Positions 25,671-34,312 of a DNA stretch of 64,000 nucleotides are shown piece by piece. The position numbers and the translations under genes were made by a program. Every line of letters begins with the position of its first letter. Position 1 is the stretch's first letter. Origin of the DNA: Pseudomonadota bacterium (GTDB taxonomy: Bacteria > Pseudomonadota > Gammaproteobacteria > Burkholderiales > Burkholderiaceae_C); the NCBI GenBank assembly GCA_018241265.1, contig JAFEEF010000008.1:124001-188000 (forward strand), given 5' to 3'. The notes beneath the pieces were generated by a model. It was not told the DNA's origin, did no database searches, and saw nothing but the letters and a program-made list of their open reading frames with translations.

Positions 25671-26561
25671 ATGAATACCAGCCTCTCCCTCGTCGTCGCG
25701 GCGACGGTCCTCGCCGCGGCCTCCGGTGCACACGCCACCGAAGGCGGCGGCACCATCTATCCGGTGGGCGTCACCGGCTTCAGCTGCTGCGCGCTGCCGC
25801 CGCCGGGCACCTACATGATGGTGGACGCCCAGTACTACCGCGCCGACGAGGTCAAGGACGACAGCGGCAACACGCTGCCCATCCCCGGCTTCAAGGTCCG
25901 CGCGACGGCGCTGGCGCCCCGCTTCATCTGGGTGACGCCCCAGCAAGTGCTCGGCGGTTCGCTGGCCTTGCACACCATCGTTCCGGTGGTCGACCTCGAC
26001 GTCACGGTGCCCGGCGCGTCGCAGAGCAAGACGGGCGTCGGCGACATCGTGTTCGGCCCGGCGCTCGGCTGGCACCACAGCCCGGAGCTGCACACCGTCG
26101 CGGCGATCGATCTGTTCGCGCCGACGGGTTCGTACAACAAGGCCGACGTGGCCAACATCGGCCGCAACCACTGGGCCATGCACCTGGTCGGCGGCATCTC
26201 CTACATCCAGCCGGCCGGCTTCAATGCCGACGCGAAGGTGATGTACGGGATCAATGCGCGCAACAAGGACACCGACTACCGCGACGGCAACGAGTTCATC
26301 GTGGACTACGCCCTGGGCTGGGGGCTGGGCAACGGATGGACGCTCGGGGCCGGTGGCTACGCGTACCAGCAGGTGAGCGCCGACGAGCACGCCGGCGCGA
26401 GCGTGGCCAACAACAAGGGGCGCGCCTACGCGATCGGGCCGTCGGTCCGCTACGACAGCGGCAAGGGCTGGTTCCTCACCTTGAAGGCGTACGGCGAATC
26501 CGGCGTGCGCAATCGTGCGGCGGGCGACTCGCTCTGGCTGCGCGCCGTGTTTCCGCTCTGA
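25671..26561 (+). CDS. SphA/phenol-degradation MetA-type outer membrane protein
   Basis: A 296-residue predicted outer-membrane barrel with a signal peptide ending at about GAHATEGG. The start of the mature part, TIYPVGVTGFSCCALPPPGTY, and alternating beta-strand pattern through to the aromatic C-terminal Phe-Pro-Leu fit the SphA family (phenol degradation protein meta). These proteins are thought to bring hydrophobic aromatics across the outer membrane. It lies between a binding protein and a lipoprotein, so this part of the unit is devoted to uptake. Confidence 0.82.
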   Translation: MNTSLSLVVAATVLAAASGAHATEGGGTIYPVGVTGFSCCALPPPGTYMMVDAQYYRADEVKDDSGNTLPIPGFKVRATALAPRFIWVTPQQVLGGSLALHTIVPVVDLDVTVPGASQSKTGVGDIVFGPALGWHHSPELHTVAAIDLFAPTGSYNKADVANIGRNHWAMHLVGGISYIQPAGFNADAKVMYGINARNKDTDYRDGNEFIVDYALGWGLGNGWTLGAGGYAYQQVSADEHAGASVANNKGRAYAIGPSVRYDSGKGWFLTLKAYGESGVRNRAAGDSLWLRAVFPL

Positions 26562-26578
26562 GCTCACAGGAGACGCCG

Positions 26579-27634
26579 ATGAAAGCCAAGCTGATCTCCG
26601 GCTCTGTCGCAGCCGCAGGCATGGTCGCTACCCTTGGCGCCTGCGGCGGTGGCGCCAGTGCCGGCGAGTCTTCCGCACTCGCCTCCGCCCAGGGGGCCGG
26701 GCGCGGGCATCGCGAAGCCTTCGTCTACGACTCGTTCGAGCGCCCAGGCGGCTATACGCAGGCCGACTATGACCGGAAGTGGACGATGACCTTCGGCCCT
26801 GGCGAGATGGCGGTCGAAGACACCCGCCGGTTCGCCGACGGCGAGTTCTCCGTGAGTGCGGTGCCGTTCCGCACGTCGGCCGACCTGAGCGTGTTCGACC
26901 ACATCAAGTACTTCGCTGCGAGCACGCGCAGCTTCGACGTGCCGCGCAGGGGTTCGATCACGTTCAAGGCCGACATCGACGTGCGCACGCCAGGCACCGA
27001 GCCCGGCCGCGTGATCCACGGGACCTACGGACCGCCGGGGTCGTATCCGAACGGGGCGCCCTATGCCGCCAGCACCTACGAGGGTCAGCAGGCCGCGGCC
27101 ACGCTGCACATGATCGACTTCACCACCGGGCAGCTGTTCGACTGGTTCGTCTCGGGCCGGCGTGCCTTCACGCTGATCGAGCGGCTGCCGTCGTCGCTCA
27201 CCGGTTCGCCGATCCCGGCCGGCCGCGACCAGATGTACACGCAGATCATCGACGAGATTCCGATCACGCCCGGACCGCACCAGGTGGCCATCACGCTGAC
27301 CCGTGGCGACGGCAAGCTCAGCGTCCAATACCGGCTCGACGGCAGGAAGGTGTCGCAGGTTTCGGACGTCGGCGTGCCGCTGGACGTCCAAGGCGTGCGC
27401 TTCACGGGAACCTACCCGTCGCTCGGCCGCGGAGAGAAGCTCGTCGACCGGCTCGACAGCGTCGCCATCGGTCACGGCCTGTTCAGCCTGCTGGATGCGT
27501 TTCCGTTCCAGCACCCGGAGGCGCCGGAACTGAGCGTGTCGATCCCGACGTCGCAGCGCATCTTCGGCCAGGGCGCCGCGGCGAAGTTCGGCAAGTTCAC
27601 CGTCGAGATCGACAGCCTGCCGGCAGGCGACTGA
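26579..27634 (+). CDS. Predicted lipoprotein of unknown function (DUF6081-like)
   Basis: A 351-residue protein with a signal peptide and lipobox TLGAC (Cys at about 21) followed by GGG. The mature part begins with EAFVYDSFERPGGY and is rich in beta-type sequence (RRGSITFKADIDVRT, HQVAITLTRGDGKLSVQYRLDG), suggestive of a concanavalin-like sandwich. I associate it tentatively with DUF6081. CACAGGAGACGCC precedes the ATG. It is the last gene of the unit and ends 3 bp from the convergent FCD-type regulator gene. A role in capturing or processing an aromatic ester at the envelope is a guess from context. Confidence 0.7.
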   Translation: MKAKLISGSVAAAGMVATLGACGGGASAGESSALASAQGAGRGHREAFVYDSFERPGGYTQADYDRKWTMTFGPGEMAVEDTRRFADGEFSVSAVPFRTSADLSVFDHIKYFAASTRSFDVPRRGSITFKADIDVRTPGTEPGRVIHGTYGPPGSYPNGAPYAASTYEGQQAAATLHMIDFTTGQLFDWFVSGRRAFTLIERLPSSLTGSPIPAGRDQMYTQIIDEIPITPGPHQVAITLTRGDGKLSVQYRLDGRKVSQVSDVGVPLDVQGVRFTGTYPSLGRGEKLVDRLDSVAIGHGLFSLLDAFPFQHPEAPELSVSIPTSQRIFGQGAAAKFGKFTVEIDSLPAGD

Positions 27635-27637
27635 GCT

Positions 27638-28354
27638 TCAGCGGGCCTTTGCCAGGACGAGCTGGGTCGTGGCCCGGAAGTGTGCTGCCAGCAGCGAACC
27701 GGCGCGCTGCTCGTCGCGCGCCAGCGCTGCGTCGACGATCTGCTGGTGTTCGGCCGGCACGTCGCGGGCCGGAGCGCTGCCGTGCCCGCCCTTGCCGCTC
27801 TTGCCGCCCTTCGGCGGGCGCTGTTCGCCGCGCACCGACAGGTGCCGGTAGCGGGCGGTCTGGTCGCGCAGCAGCTCGGCCATCGTGATCAGCCACTTGG
27901 AGCCGCAGCCGCCGATCAGCGCCGCGTGGAAGGCGAGATGGGCACGGTCCCACTCCTCGCTGACGCCGGGGCTGCCCTCGGCCAGCATCGGCAGCCGGCT
28001 CAGCCGATGGTGCGCGCCCGCCAGCCGCTCCTCCCAGTCCAGGCCACCGAGCCGGATCGAACGGCGCAGCGCCTCGCACTCGACGTGGATGCGCGCCTCG
28101 GTGATGTCCGCCAGTTCCTCCGCGGAGACGTCCGCCACGCGGAAGCCGCGCTGGTCCTCGGCGACGACGAAGCCGCTGGTGGCCAGCCGCGACAAGGCCT
28201 CGCGCATCGGGATCGCGCTCACGTCGTAGCGGTCGCACAGCTCCTTGATGGGCAGCTTGGAGCCCGGCGCAAGGGTGCCGCGAATGATGTCCGAGCGCAG
28301 GCTGGCCGCCAGCGACGAGGCCATGGTGCGCGAGGGCGAGGTTTCCGTCGTCAT
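27638..28354 (-). CDS. GntR-family regulator, FCD type
   Basis: A 238-residue transcription factor. The winged helix is at about 10-75 with the recognition part LPIKELCDRYDVSAIPMREAL. An FCD ligand-binding domain follows, with acidic and His residues (ITEARIHVECEALRR, AHLAFHAALI) that can bind a metal-coordinated carboxylate. A Lys/Gly-rich loop, PPKGGKSGKGGHGSA, interrupts the last helices and is unusual. The gene is divergent from the FAH-monooxygenase-dioxygenase unit and probably controls it. The effector is likely an organic acid of that pathway. Confidence 0.88.
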   Translation of the reverse strand: MTTETSPSRTMASSLAASLRSDIIRGTLAPGSKLPIKELCDRYDVSAIPMREALSRLATSGFVVAEDQRGFRVADVSAEELADITEARIHVECEALRRSIRLGGLDWEERLAGAHHRLSRLPMLAEGSPGVSEEWDRAHLAFHAALIGGCGSKWLITMAELLRDQTARYRHLSVRGEQRPPKGGKSGKGGHGSAPARDVPAEHQQIVDAALARDEQRAGSLLAAHFRATTQLVLAKAR

Positions 28355-28385
28355 GGTGTCCAGGTGCCGAGTGTAGTCAATCTAG

Positions 28386-28440
28386 GCGAATCGCTAGCGG
28401 ATCGGAAGATGTATAGGCGTAAATCCTAATATATATTTTT
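28386..28440. promoter_or_regulatory. AT-rich divergent promoter region with repeated TAGGCG motif
   Basis: The gap between the FCD regulator and the FAH gene holds the window's most AT-rich promoter. TAGGCGAATC and TAGGCGTAAATC occur about 30 bp apart, the second within TAGG...CCTA, followed by TAATATATATTTTT that can serve as a -10 region. The repeats are candidate binding sites for the adjacent regulator. Confidence 0.4.
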
Positions 28441-28516
28441 CTGCGATGACGCATATTTCAACCCATGGACACGCGGCACAGCGCCCGCGGGTCCGCTACC
28501 CCAGAGGGCCCCATCC

Positions 28517-29371
28517 ATGAAACTCGCTTCCTTCCTCCTCGATGGTCAGCGCCGCGTCGGCGCCCTGACCGACCGCGGCCTGGCCGTCTTCGACCTGGCC
28601 GCCGGCACGGACCTCGGTGTCCTGCTGCGCAGCGGCAGCGACCTCGACGCGCTGCAGGCTCTGGCCACGAAGAGCCGGCAGGTGGTCGACCCGGCGAAGG
28701 TGACCTTCCAGTCGCCCATCGCCGAGCCGCCCAAGGTGCTGTGCGTCGGCCTCAACTACGCCGACCACACCAAGGAGAGCCCGTACGAGCAGCCGGACTA
28801 CCCGACGCTGTTCCTGCGCGTGGCCACCAGCCTGGGCGCGCACGACGCGGTCGTCGAGCGCCCGCTGGCCAGCGACTCGCTGGACTTCGAAGGCGAGATG
28901 GTGGTGGTGCTCGGCAAGGGCGGCCGCCACATTCCCAAGGAGCAGGCGCTGGACTGCGTGTTCGGCTACGCCGTCGGCAACGAGATCTCGGTGCGCGAGT
29001 ACCAGTTCAAGTCGCCGCAGTGGACGGTGGGCAAGAACTTCGACGGCACCGGCACCTGGGGTCCGTACGTCGTCACCGCCGACGAGCTGCCGCCCGGCGG
29101 CAGCGGCCTGAAGATCGAGACGCGCCTGAACGGCAAGACCATGCAGTCGTCCAACACCGCCGACATGCTGTTCGACGTCGCCACCGTGATCGCCACCGTC
29201 AGCGAGGCGATCACGCTGCAGGCCGGCGACATCATCTTCTCGGGCACGCCGGCCGGCGTGGGCTTCGGCCGCAACCCGAAGCTCTACATGAAGCACGGCG
29301 ACAGGGTCGAGGTGGAGATCGAGCGCATCGGCCTGTTGCGCAACGCCGTCCGCGACGAGCAGCGCGGCTGA
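28517..29371 (+). CDS. Fumarylacetoacetate hydrolase-family protein
   Basis: A 284-residue FAH-superfamily enzyme, the family that hydrolyses or decarboxylates acylpyruvates and related ring-cleavage products. Metal ligands sit in the typical LDFEGEMVVVLGK (E-x-E) and FGYAVGNEISVREYQ, with CVGLNYADHTKE and the C-terminal FSGTPAGVGFG. In this unit it is followed by a hydroxylase and an extradiol dioxygenase, so it probably processes the meta-cleavage product. It could be an acylpyruvate hydrolase or an oxalocrotonate-type decarboxylase/hydratase; sequence alone does not decide. Confidence 0.87.
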   Translation: MKLASFLLDGQRRVGALTDRGLAVFDLAAGTDLGVLLRSGSDLDALQALATKSRQVVDPAKVTFQSPIAEPPKVLCVGLNYADHTKESPYEQPDYPTLFLRVATSLGAHDAVVERPLASDSLDFEGEMVVVLGKGGRHIPKEQALDCVFGYAVGNEISVREYQFKSPQWTVGKNFDGTGTWGPYVVTADELPPGGSGLKIETRLNGKTMQSSNTADMLFDVATVIATVSEAITLQAGDIIFSGTPAGVGFGRNPKLYMKHGDRVEVEIERIGLLRNAVRDEQRG

Positions 29372-29399
29372 GCCCTTCCCCCATCCGAGGAGACGCACC

Positions 29400-31151
29400 A
29401 TGCGCAAGATCGAAGTCCCCGTGTTCATCGTCGGCGCCGGCCCCACGGGCCTGTCGGCGGCCTGCCTGCTGGCCACCCAGGGCATCGAGACCCTGGCCAT
29501 CACCCGCTACCCCGGCACCGCCAACTCGCCGCGCGCGCACATCACCAACCAGCGCGCGATGGAAGTCTTCCGCGACCTCGGCATCGAGGAGCGCATCAGG
29601 CAGGCCGCCACCCCCAGCGAGCTGATGAGCAACAACGTCTGGGCCACCAGCTTCGCCGGCACCGAGATCGCCCGCCTGCAGACCTGGGGCACCGGCCCCG
29701 AGCGCAAGGTCGACTACGAGCTGGCCAGCCCTTCGGGCATGTGCAACATCCCGCAGCACCTGATGGAGCCCATCCTGCTCGACGTGGCGCGCGAGCGCGG
29801 CGCGAAGTTCCTCTTCAACACCGAGCTGGTCTCGATGAAGCAGGACGCCGAAGCGGTGCACTCGATCGTCAAGGACCGCCTGACCGGCGAGGAGATCGAG
29901 GTCGTCTCGCAGTACGCGATCGGCGGCGACGGCGACAACAGCGTGGTGGTCAAGGAGATCGGCTTCCCGACCGAAGGCAAGATGGGCCTGGGCGCGGCGG
30001 TCAACGTCTGGCTGGAGGCCGATCTGACGAAGTACACCGCGCACCGCCCGGGCGTGCTGTACTGGATGACCCAGCCGGGCAACAACTACTGGGTGGGCTC
30101 GGGCACCTGGATCAGCGTGCGGCCGTGGAACGAGTGGGTGCTGCTGTTCATGTACGACCCCTCGCAAGGCGAGCCCGATCTGAGCGAGGCCGCGGTGACC
30201 GAGCGCGCCCGCGCGACGATCGGCGACCCGGAGATTCCGATCACGATCAAGGCCATCTCCAAGTGGACCATCAACCAGGTGGTGGCGCAGAACATGAACC
30301 AGGGCCGGGTGCTGATCGCCGGCAACGCCGCGCACCGCCATCCGCCGGCCAACGGCCTGGGCACCAACACCTGCGTGCAGGACTCGTTCAACCTGGCCTG
30401 GAAGCTCGCGATGGTGCTCAAGGGACAGGCCGGCAAGGACCTGCTGGACACCTATACGCAAGAGCGCCAGCCGGTGGGCGAGGGCGTGGTCAGGCGGGCG
30501 ATGAAGTCGGTGGGCGACATGATGCCGATCTCCAACGCGCTCGGGTTCGCGCCCGGCCAGGACGAGAAGGCCGGCTGGGCCAACGTCGACGAACTCTTCA
30601 GCGACAGCGCCCGCGGCCGTGAGCGTCGCGACGCGCTGCGCGAAGCGGTGGACCTGCAGAACTACCAGTTCAACTGCCACGGCGTCGAGCTCGGCCAGGT
30701 GTACGCGTCGCGCGCCGTGGTGTCCGACGGCAGCTCGCGGCCGGCGCCGGCGCGCGACCCCGAGCTCTACTACCACCCGAGTACCTTCCCCGGCGCCTGC
30801 GTGCCGCACGCCTGGCTGCAGCGCAAGCAGGAGAAGCTCTCGACGCTGGACCTGGTGGGTCGCGGGCGCTTCACGCTGCTGACCGGCGTCGGCGGCAACG
30901 CGTGGCGCGCGGCCGCGAAGAAGGTGGCCGACAAGCTGGGAATCGCGCTCGACGTGGTGACGATCGGCGGCCCGAACTGCGACGCCCACGACGTCTACGG
31001 CCGCTGGCATGCGCTGTCGGGCGTCAGCGAGACCGGCTGCGTGCTGGTGCGCCCGGATCGCTACGTCGGCTGGCGCGAGAAGGAGCTGGGCGGCCAGGGC
31101 GAACCGGCGGCGCAACTGGAGCGGGTGATGCGGCAGATCCTGGCCCGTTGA
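29400..31151 (+). CDS. FAD-dependent aromatic monooxygenase (TfdB/phenol hydroxylase-like)
   Basis: A 583-residue class A flavoprotein monooxygenase that would hydroxylate a phenolic ring with NAD(P)H and oxygen. The FAD fingerprint is VGAGPTGLSAACLLA (about 11-25), the DG motif is in AIGGDGDNS, and KMGLGAAVNVW with YTAHRPGVLYWMTQPG matches TfdB-like 2,4-dichlorophenol hydroxylases. The second FAD motif reads LIAGNAAHRHPPANGLG; the usual GD is GN here. A thioredoxin-like C-terminal domain from about 480 on is expected. GAGGAGACGCACC precedes the ATG. The product should be the diol opened by the dioxygenase gene 37 bp downstream. Confidence 0.9.
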   Translation: MRKIEVPVFIVGAGPTGLSAACLLATQGIETLAITRYPGTANSPRAHITNQRAMEVFRDLGIEERIRQAATPSELMSNNVWATSFAGTEIARLQTWGTGPERKVDYELASPSGMCNIPQHLMEPILLDVARERGAKFLFNTELVSMKQDAEAVHSIVKDRLTGEEIEVVSQYAIGGDGDNSVVVKEIGFPTEGKMGLGAAVNVWLEADLTKYTAHRPGVLYWMTQPGNNYWVGSGTWISVRPWNEWVLLFMYDPSQGEPDLSEAAVTERARATIGDPEIPITIKAISKWTINQVVAQNMNQGRVLIAGNAAHRHPPANGLGTNTCVQDSFNLAWKLAMVLKGQAGKDLLDTYTQERQPVGEGVVRRAMKSVGDMMPISNALGFAPGQDEKAGWANVDELFSDSARGRERRDALREAVDLQNYQFNCHGVELGQVYASRAVVSDGSSRPAPARDPELYYHPSTFPGACVPHAWLQRKQEKLSTLDLVGRGRFTLLTGVGGNAWRAAAKKVADKLGIALDVVTIGGPNCDAHDVYGRWHALSGVSETGCVLVRPDRYVGWREKELGGQGEPAAQLERVMRQILAR

Positions 31152-31187
31152 GGCCGATGCACTTCAAGTGATGACGAGGAAACGACC

Positions 31188-32123
31188 ATGTCTTTCAACC
31201 AACCCGGTGACGCGCGCTACGGCGTGCACTCGATCGACCACTTCGCGCTCGAAGTGCCTTCGCTGGCCAAGGCGCAGCACTTCTTCGAGGCCTTCGGCCT
31301 GGCCGTGAGCGGCGGGGACAAGGGCCTCGCGCTGCGCACCGATGGAAGCGATCACGTTTGGGGCCGCCTGTTCGAAGGTCCGGCCAAGCGCCTGGCCTAC
31401 CTGTCGCTCGCCTGCTGGCCCGACGAATACGAGGCCCTTTCCGCCCAGGTGCTGGCACGTGGCGCCAAGCCCGCGAAGGGTGGGGCGTATGCCGATGCCG
31501 AAGGCCTGTGGTTCACCGACCCGGAAGGCAACCTCCTGCAGCTCAAGCCTGGCGCGAAGCTCACGCCCAGCGGGTTGGCCGGCCGCCACGACCCGCTGCC
31601 GCGTGCCGGCCGGCGCACGGTGCTGGGCCGCGGCGACACCGGTGCGACGCGTCCGCGCCGTCTCTCGCACGTGATGCTGTTCACCACCGACATCGACCGC
31701 TCGATCGACTTCTACCGCGATGCACTCGGGCTGCGCCTGTCCGACCGCTCGCGCGACGCAGTGGCCTTCATGCATGCACGCCACGGCTGCGACCACCACC
31801 TCGTGGCCTTCGCGTCGAGCAGCGCGAAGGGCTGGCACCACAGCTCGTGGGACGTAGCCGGCATCGACGCCGTCGGCAAGGGCGGCGAGCAGATGCGCAA
31901 GGCGGGCTACGCCGAAGGCTGGGGCACCGGGCGGCACGTGCTCGGCTCCAACTACTTCCACTACGTGCGCGACCCCTGGGGCTCGTTCGCCGAATTCTCG
32001 GCCGACATCGACTTCATCCCGACCGGCATGCCCTGGCCCACGGGCGACTACCCGCCGGAGGACTCGCTGTACCTGTGGGGCCCCGAGCTGCCCTCGTACT
32101 TCATCCAGAACAGCGAGGCCTGA
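31188..32123 (+). CDS. Extradiol ring-cleaving dioxygenase (VOC superfamily)
   Basis: A 311-residue type I extradiol dioxygenase with two VOC modules (about 13-125 and 158-290). Predicted Fe(II) ligands are His in RLSHVMLFT, His in KGWHHSSWDV and Glu in GSFAEFSADID. It would open the catechol made by the preceding monooxygenase. The substrate is not phenol-derived catechol, for which the window has a separate XylE-type enzyme at 51268, so a substituted catechol is likely. ACGAGGAAACGACC precedes the ATG. A strong hairpin follows the gene. Confidence 0.87.
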   Translation: MSFNQPGDARYGVHSIDHFALEVPSLAKAQHFFEAFGLAVSGGDKGLALRTDGSDHVWGRLFEGPAKRLAYLSLACWPDEYEALSAQVLARGAKPAKGGAYADAEGLWFTDPEGNLLQLKPGAKLTPSGLAGRHDPLPRAGRRTVLGRGDTGATRPRRLSHVMLFTTDIDRSIDFYRDALGLRLSDRSRDAVAFMHARHGCDHHLVAFASSSAKGWHHSSWDVAGIDAVGKGGEQMRKAGYAEGWGTGRHVLGSNYFHYVRDPWGSFAEFSADIDFIPTGMPWPTGDYPPEDSLYLWGPELPSYFIQNSEA

Positions 32124-32147
32124 GCACGCCTCATCGACGACCGCTCG

Positions 32148-32171
32148 CGGCCCATCGCGTTCGATGGGCCG
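32148..32171 (+). terminator. Perfect 10-bp hairpin inside the operon
   Basis: CGGCCCATCG and CGATGGGCCG flank a CGTT loop between the extradiol dioxygenase and binding-protein genes. No T-run follows. It may act as a partial terminator or an RNA-processing and stability signal that sets the level of the binding-protein transcript. Confidence 0.5.
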
Positions 32172-32222
32172 TGAGGGCGGAGCCTTGCCCGAACAGAACC
32201 GACCGACCTACCGGAGCCCGCC

Positions 32223-33503
32223 ATGCGTACACCTCTTCCGCGCCGCCAGGTGCTCGGCCAGCTCGCCGCCGGCTCGGCGATCGCGCTGGCGCCGCGCGCC
32301 TTCGCGCAGATGACCGGCTCCAGTGGCCGCACGCTGCGCATCGGCATGGTCTCGCCGCAGACCGGCGCGCTGGCCGCCTTCGGCGAGGCCGACCGCTGGA
32401 CCCTCGAGTCGCTGAAGAAGACGCTCGCCGAAGGCGTTGTCGTCAACGGCAGCCGCCACCCGATCGAGGTGCTGCTGAAGGACAGCCAGTCCAACCCGAA
32501 CCGTGCCGCCGAGGTGGCGAACGACCTGATCCTGAAGGACAAGATCGACCTGATGGTGGTCACCTCCACGCCGGAGACCACCAACCCGGTGGCCGACGCC
32601 TGCGAACTCAACGAAGTGCCCTGCCTGTCCACGATGGCGCCGTGGCAGCCGTGGTTCTTCGGCCGCAAGGGCGATCCGGCCAAGGGCTTCAACTGGACCT
32701 ACCACTTCTTCTGGGGTCTGGAGGACGTGATCGCGGTCTTCACGAACCTGTGGAAGTCGGTCGCGACGAACAGACGAGTCGGCGGCCTGTTCCCGAACGA
32801 CAGCGACGGCAATGCCTGGGGCGATCCCAAGCTCGGCCTGCCGCCGGCGCTCGCAGCCCAAGGTTTCACGCTCGCCGATCCGGGGCGTTACCAGAACATG
32901 ACGCAGACGTTCGCCTCGCACATCTCCGCGTTCAAGCGCGAGGGCGTGGACATCGTCACCGGCGTGGTCATCCCGCCGGACATGAAGACCTTCCTGACCC
33001 AGGCGCGCCAGCAGGGCTTCAAGCCCAAGGTCGTCTCGGTGGCCAAGGCGCTGCTCTATCCGGCCACCGTGGAGGCCGTGGGCGACCTCGCGGAAGGCGT
33101 GACGACCGAAGTGTGGTGGTCGCCGTCGCACCCCTACGCCTCGTCGCTGACCAAGCAAAGCGCCAAGGCATTGGCCGATGCCTACGAGGCCGGCACGAAG
33201 AAGCAGTGGACGCAGCCGATCGGGTTCTCCCACACGCTGTTCGAGTTGGCGGTCGATGCCTTCAAACGCACGAAGGACGTGGGCAGCAAGGCCGCGATCC
33301 GCGATGCGGTGGCCACGACCAACCTGCAGACGGTGGTGGGCCCGGTGAAGTTCGGGGGCGCGGGGTCGATGCGCAACGTGTCGAAGACGCCGTTGGTCGG
33401 CGGCCAGTGGGTCAAAGGCACCAGGACCAGGTACGAGCTGGTGATCGTGAACAACCAGAGCGCGCCCGCTATCCCCACCGCCGGCGCGTTGCGCCTGCTC
33501 TGA
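32223..33503 (+). CDS. Branched-chain-type ABC transporter substrate-binding protein (copy 2)
   Basis: A 426-residue LivJ-like binding protein with a signal peptide containing RRQVLGQLAAGS and ending at about AFAQ. It is a close paralogue of the protein at 24352: FNWTYHFFWGLE, LFPNDSDGNAWGD, TGVVIPPD and SKTPLVGGQWVKG are shared, and differences are scattered conservative changes. It lies 77 bp before livG, but a promoter and operator separate it from that gene. As the copy nearest the permeases it is the likely main binding protein of the transporter. Confidence 0.91.
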   Translation: MRTPLPRRQVLGQLAAGSAIALAPRAFAQMTGSSGRTLRIGMVSPQTGALAAFGEADRWTLESLKKTLAEGVVVNGSRHPIEVLLKDSQSNPNRAAEVANDLILKDKIDLMVVTSTPETTNPVADACELNEVPCLSTMAPWQPWFFGRKGDPAKGFNWTYHFFWGLEDVIAVFTNLWKSVATNRRVGGLFPNDSDGNAWGDPKLGLPPALAAQGFTLADPGRYQNMTQTFASHISAFKREGVDIVTGVVIPPDMKTFLTQARQQGFKPKVVSVAKALLYPATVEAVGDLAEGVTTEVWWSPSHPYASSLTKQSAKALADAYEAGTKKQWTQPIGFSHTLFELAVDAFKRTKDVGSKAAIRDAVATTNLQTVVGPVKFGGAGSMRNVSKTPLVGGQWVKGTRTRYELVIVNNQSAPAIPTAGALRLL

Positions 33504-33540
33504 CAAATCGCCGATCGACCCGCGAGGTCGGGGTTTGCCA

Positions 33541-33567
33541 GAATGTTCGAACATTCGAACTTATAGA
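33541..33567 (+). promoter_or_regulatory. Operator and -10 box before livG, twin of the 18298 site
   Basis: The order is GAATGTTC, five bases, TTCGAAC, one base, TATAGA. ATGTTCGAACAT (33543-33554) is a perfect 12-bp palindrome. The -10 box TATAGA (33562-33567) puts the transcript start about 7 bases before the livG ATG, so the leader is very short. The match to 18298-18326 suggests one regulator, most simply the HutC-type GntR protein encoded at 17454. Confidence 0.6.
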
Positions 33568-33580
33568 CAATCGACTCATC

Positions 33581-34312
33581 ATGCCCAGCGCCGCGCCCGT
33601 GCTCAGCCTCGAATCCGTGAGCAAGTCCTTCGGCGCGCTCAAGGTCACCGACGGCGTCACGCTGTCGGTGGACGAGGGCGCGACGCTGGGCATCCTGGGG
33701 CCGAACGGCGCCGGCAAGACCACCTTGTTCAACCTCATCAGCGGCGACCTCCGGGCCGACGGCGGACGCGTGCTGTTCGACGGCAGTGACATCACCGCCT
33801 TGAAGCCGCACCAGCGCTGCCGTGCCGGCATCGGCCGCAGCTACCAGGTGCCGCAGCCGTTCGGTCATCTCACGGTGTTCGAGAACCTGGTGGCCGCGGC
33901 CTGCTTCGGCGCCCAGCAAGACGAACGCCAGGCCTGGGCCACCGCGAGAGATGTGCTGGAGCAGACCGGCCTGATGCCACAGGCCAACCGGCCGGCAGGA
34001 TCGCTCACGCTGCTCGACCGCAAGCGGCTGGAACTGGCGCGCGCGCTGGCCACCCGGCCGCGCGTGCTGCTGCTCGACGAGATCGCCGGCGGGCTCACCG
34101 AGCACGAGGCGAACGAGCTGGTGGGCGAACTCAGGCGCATCAAGGCGCAGGGCGTGACCATGATCTGGATCGAGCACGTGGTTCACGCCCTGCTGGCCAT
34201 TGCCGACCGCCTGTTCGTCATCAACTTCGGCCGCAAGCTGGCCGAGGGCGAGCCGCGCGCCGTGATGGACGACCCGGAGGTGCGGCGCGTCTACATGGGG
34301 CTGGAGGCATGA
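33581..34312 (+). CDS. livG: Branched-chain-type ABC transporter ATPase LivG
   Basis: A 243-residue cytoplasmic ATPase of the LivG type. Walker A is GPNGAGKTT (about 38-46), with the Q-loop region RSYQVPQPF and Walker B LLLDEIAGGL. The signature position reads SLTLLDRKRLELARAL rather than canonical LSGGQ, a variation common in LivG. It is first of livGFHM and overlaps livF by an ATGA. Together with the LivJ-like proteins it should import an aromatic acid or similar anion used by the surrounding enzymes. Confidence 0.92.
   Translation: MPSAAPVLSLESVSKSFGALKVTDGVTLSVDEGATLGILGPNGAGKTTLFNLISGDLRADGGRVLFDGSDITALKPHQRCRAGIGRSYQVPQPFGHLTVFENLVAAACFGAQQDERQAWATARDVLEQTGLMPQANRPAGSLTLLDRKRLELARALATRPRVLLLDEIAGGLTEHEANELVGELRRIKAQGVTMIWIEHVVHALLAIADRLFVINFGRKLAEGEPRAVMDDPEVRRVYMGLEA

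Noticed and set aside
33504-33540. livG frame extended upstream as one protein with the binding-protein region
   Set aside because: The long in-frame extension is antiparallel-independent shadow of the binding protein's other frame; LivG homology begins at 33581.
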